Of a stretch of 64,000 bases of DNA, positions 63,245-64,000 are shown piece after piece. The stretch covers positions 2,892,001 to 2,956,000 of the forward strand of contig NZ_CP023449.1 in the NCBI RefSeq assembly GCF_002355275.1. The letters are read 5' to 3'. How positions within the stretch are numbered: the first letter of the stretch is position 1; the number at the start of each line of letters is the position of its first letter. A program made the translations under genes and the position numbers. The notes below the pieces were generated by a model, which saw only the letters and a list, made by a program, of their open reading frames with translations, made no database searches and was not told the origin of the DNA. The stretch is from Rhizorhabdus dicambivorans (lineage in GTDB: Bacteria; Pseudomonadota; Alphaproteobacteria; Sphingomonadales; Sphingomonadaceae).

Positions 63245-64000
63245 ATGACGGGGACGCCGAAGATTGCCGCGCTGATCGTCGCCGCCGGACAGGGTGCGCG
63301 CAGCGGCGAGGGCGTGCCCAAGCAATATCGCCCGGTCGGCGGCAAGGCCGTCATCGCCCATACCGTCGACGCGCTGGCGGCCTTTCCGGCGATCGATGTG
63401 GTGCAGGTGGTGATCGGCGAAGGCCAGGACGCCCTCTACGCCAAAGCGATCGATGGCCGCGCCCTGCCCCCGCCCGTCAGGGGCGGTGCGACCCGCCGGG
63501 ACTCGGTCATCGCCGGGCTGGAGGCGATCGAGGCCGACATCGTGCTGATCCACGACGCCGCCCGCCCCTTCCTGTCGGCGGCGGTCATCGGCCGCCTGCT
63601 CGCCGCGCTCGACGGCAGCGATGGCGCCGTCCCCGCGCTGGCCGTCGCCGATACGCTGGCGCGCGGCGATGGGCTGCTCGGGGATACCGTGTCGCGGGAC
63701 GGCCTCCATCGCATCCAGACCCCACAGGTCTTCAGGCGCGACGCGATCCTCGGCGCACACCGCATCTGGAACGAGGGGCGTGAGGCAACCGACGACGCCC
63801 AGGTGGCGCGCGCCGCCGGCCTGTCGGTTGCGATCGTGGAGGGGGACAGCGCGCTCGACAAGCTCACCTTTCCCGTCGATTTCGAGGCGGCAGAGGACCG
63901 CATGCTGATCAGCCGCACCGCGCAGGGGTTCGACGTCCACGGCTTCACCAGCGGCGATGCCGTGCAGCTCGGCGGGGTCCGCATCGCGCATGATCGCGCC
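63245..64000 (+). CDS. ispDF: IspDF bifunctional isoprenoid enzyme, N-terminal part
   Basis: Fusion of MEP cytidylyltransferase (IspD) and MEcPP synthase (IspF) of the non-mevalonate isoprenoid pathway, the form usual in alphaproteobacteria. The visible 252 residues cover IspD (AALIVAAGQGARSGEGVPKQ at the N-terminus, HDAARPF, TPQVFRRDAI and EATDDAQVAR), then the beginning of IspF (FDVHGFTSGDAVQLGG, with its first metal ligands Asp and His). The C-terminal part lies outside the window. ATG 63245 gives the family N-terminus. Confidence 0.95.
   Translation, partial: MTGTPKIAALIVAAGQGARSGEGVPKQYRPVGGKAVIAHTVDALAAFPAIDVVQVVIGEGQDALYAKAIDGRALPPPVRGGATRRDSVIAGLEAIEADIVLIHDAARPFLSAAVIGRLLAALDGSDGAVPALAVADTLARGDGLLGDTVSRDGLHRIQTPQVFRRDAILGAHRIWNEGREATDDAQVARAAGLSVAIVEGDSALDKLTFPVDFEAAEDRMLISRTAQGFDVHGFTSGDAVQLGGVRIAHDRA

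Overview
The window reads as one contiguous stretch of chromosome from a high-GC alphaproteobacterium, most likely a member of the Sphingomonadaceae (Sphingomonas/Rhizorhabdus-like). This assignment is an inference. It rests on the gene order ispDF-dusB-ntrBC-ntrYX-hfq-hflX-mazG, the chvI-chvG-hprK-rapZ-EIIA-HPr block beside pckA, the double-domain Hfq, and recurring inverted repeats between genes. No phage, plasmid, insertion sequence, CRISPR array or rRNA gene was found.

Layout. 1-154: the 5' end of a cyanide-insensitive-type cytochrome bd subunit I gene, leaving the window. 307-5056: a tight operon for the deazaflavin cofactor F420 (fbiC-cofE-cofD-cofC), the most distinctive metabolic feature here. 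5057-12178: pepA, then the outer-membrane/housekeeping operon lptD-surA-pdxA-rsmA. 12192-18894 (minus): a TPR protein, an RsmB-type methyltransferase, guaB, a diguanylate cyclase, a small hypothetical and pckA. 19153-23496: ChvI/ChvG two-component system plus the short HPr kinase, RapZ, EIIA and HPr of a regulatory PTS. 23578-24932: an rRNA/tRNA methyltransferase and a GreB-like factor. 25058-28250: a lower-GC island with a membrane-anchored LuxR-type HTH protein, a 113-residue hypothetical and four tandem paralogous small membrane proteins. 28195-34896: lon, an OpgC-like acyltransferase, class II DAHP synthase, a second membrane-anchored HTH protein and a RadC protein. 34951-41834: a small hypothetical, tRNA-Glu(CTC), and gltB-gltD. 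42101-46717: zinc-ribbon protein, typA, a cysteine-rich micro-ORF, and telA with a membrane partner. 46824-49471: a BtuFCD-like ABC importer. 49438-53627: a glycosyltransferase pair, a LysR regulator and mazG. 53727-63037 (minus): hflX, hfq, ntrX, ntrY, ntrC, ntrB, dusB. 63245-64000: ispDF, leaving the window.

How parts fit. Nitrogen assimilation is represented by GltBD and by the NtrBC and NtrYX systems next to Hfq, a post-transcriptional regulator. Carbon and envelope signalling are represented by ChvGI beside pckA and the PTS-Ntr proteins. The F420 operon carries the assembly steps from the chromophore synthase through lactyl/glyceryl-type transfer to glutamylation, but no dehydro-F420 reductase and no obvious F420-dependent enzyme lies in the window.

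The best candidates for something undescribed are the four-paralog membrane cluster with its HTH partner (25058-28250) and the cysteine-rich micro-ORF that ends in a near-perfect intrinsic terminator (44595-44771).
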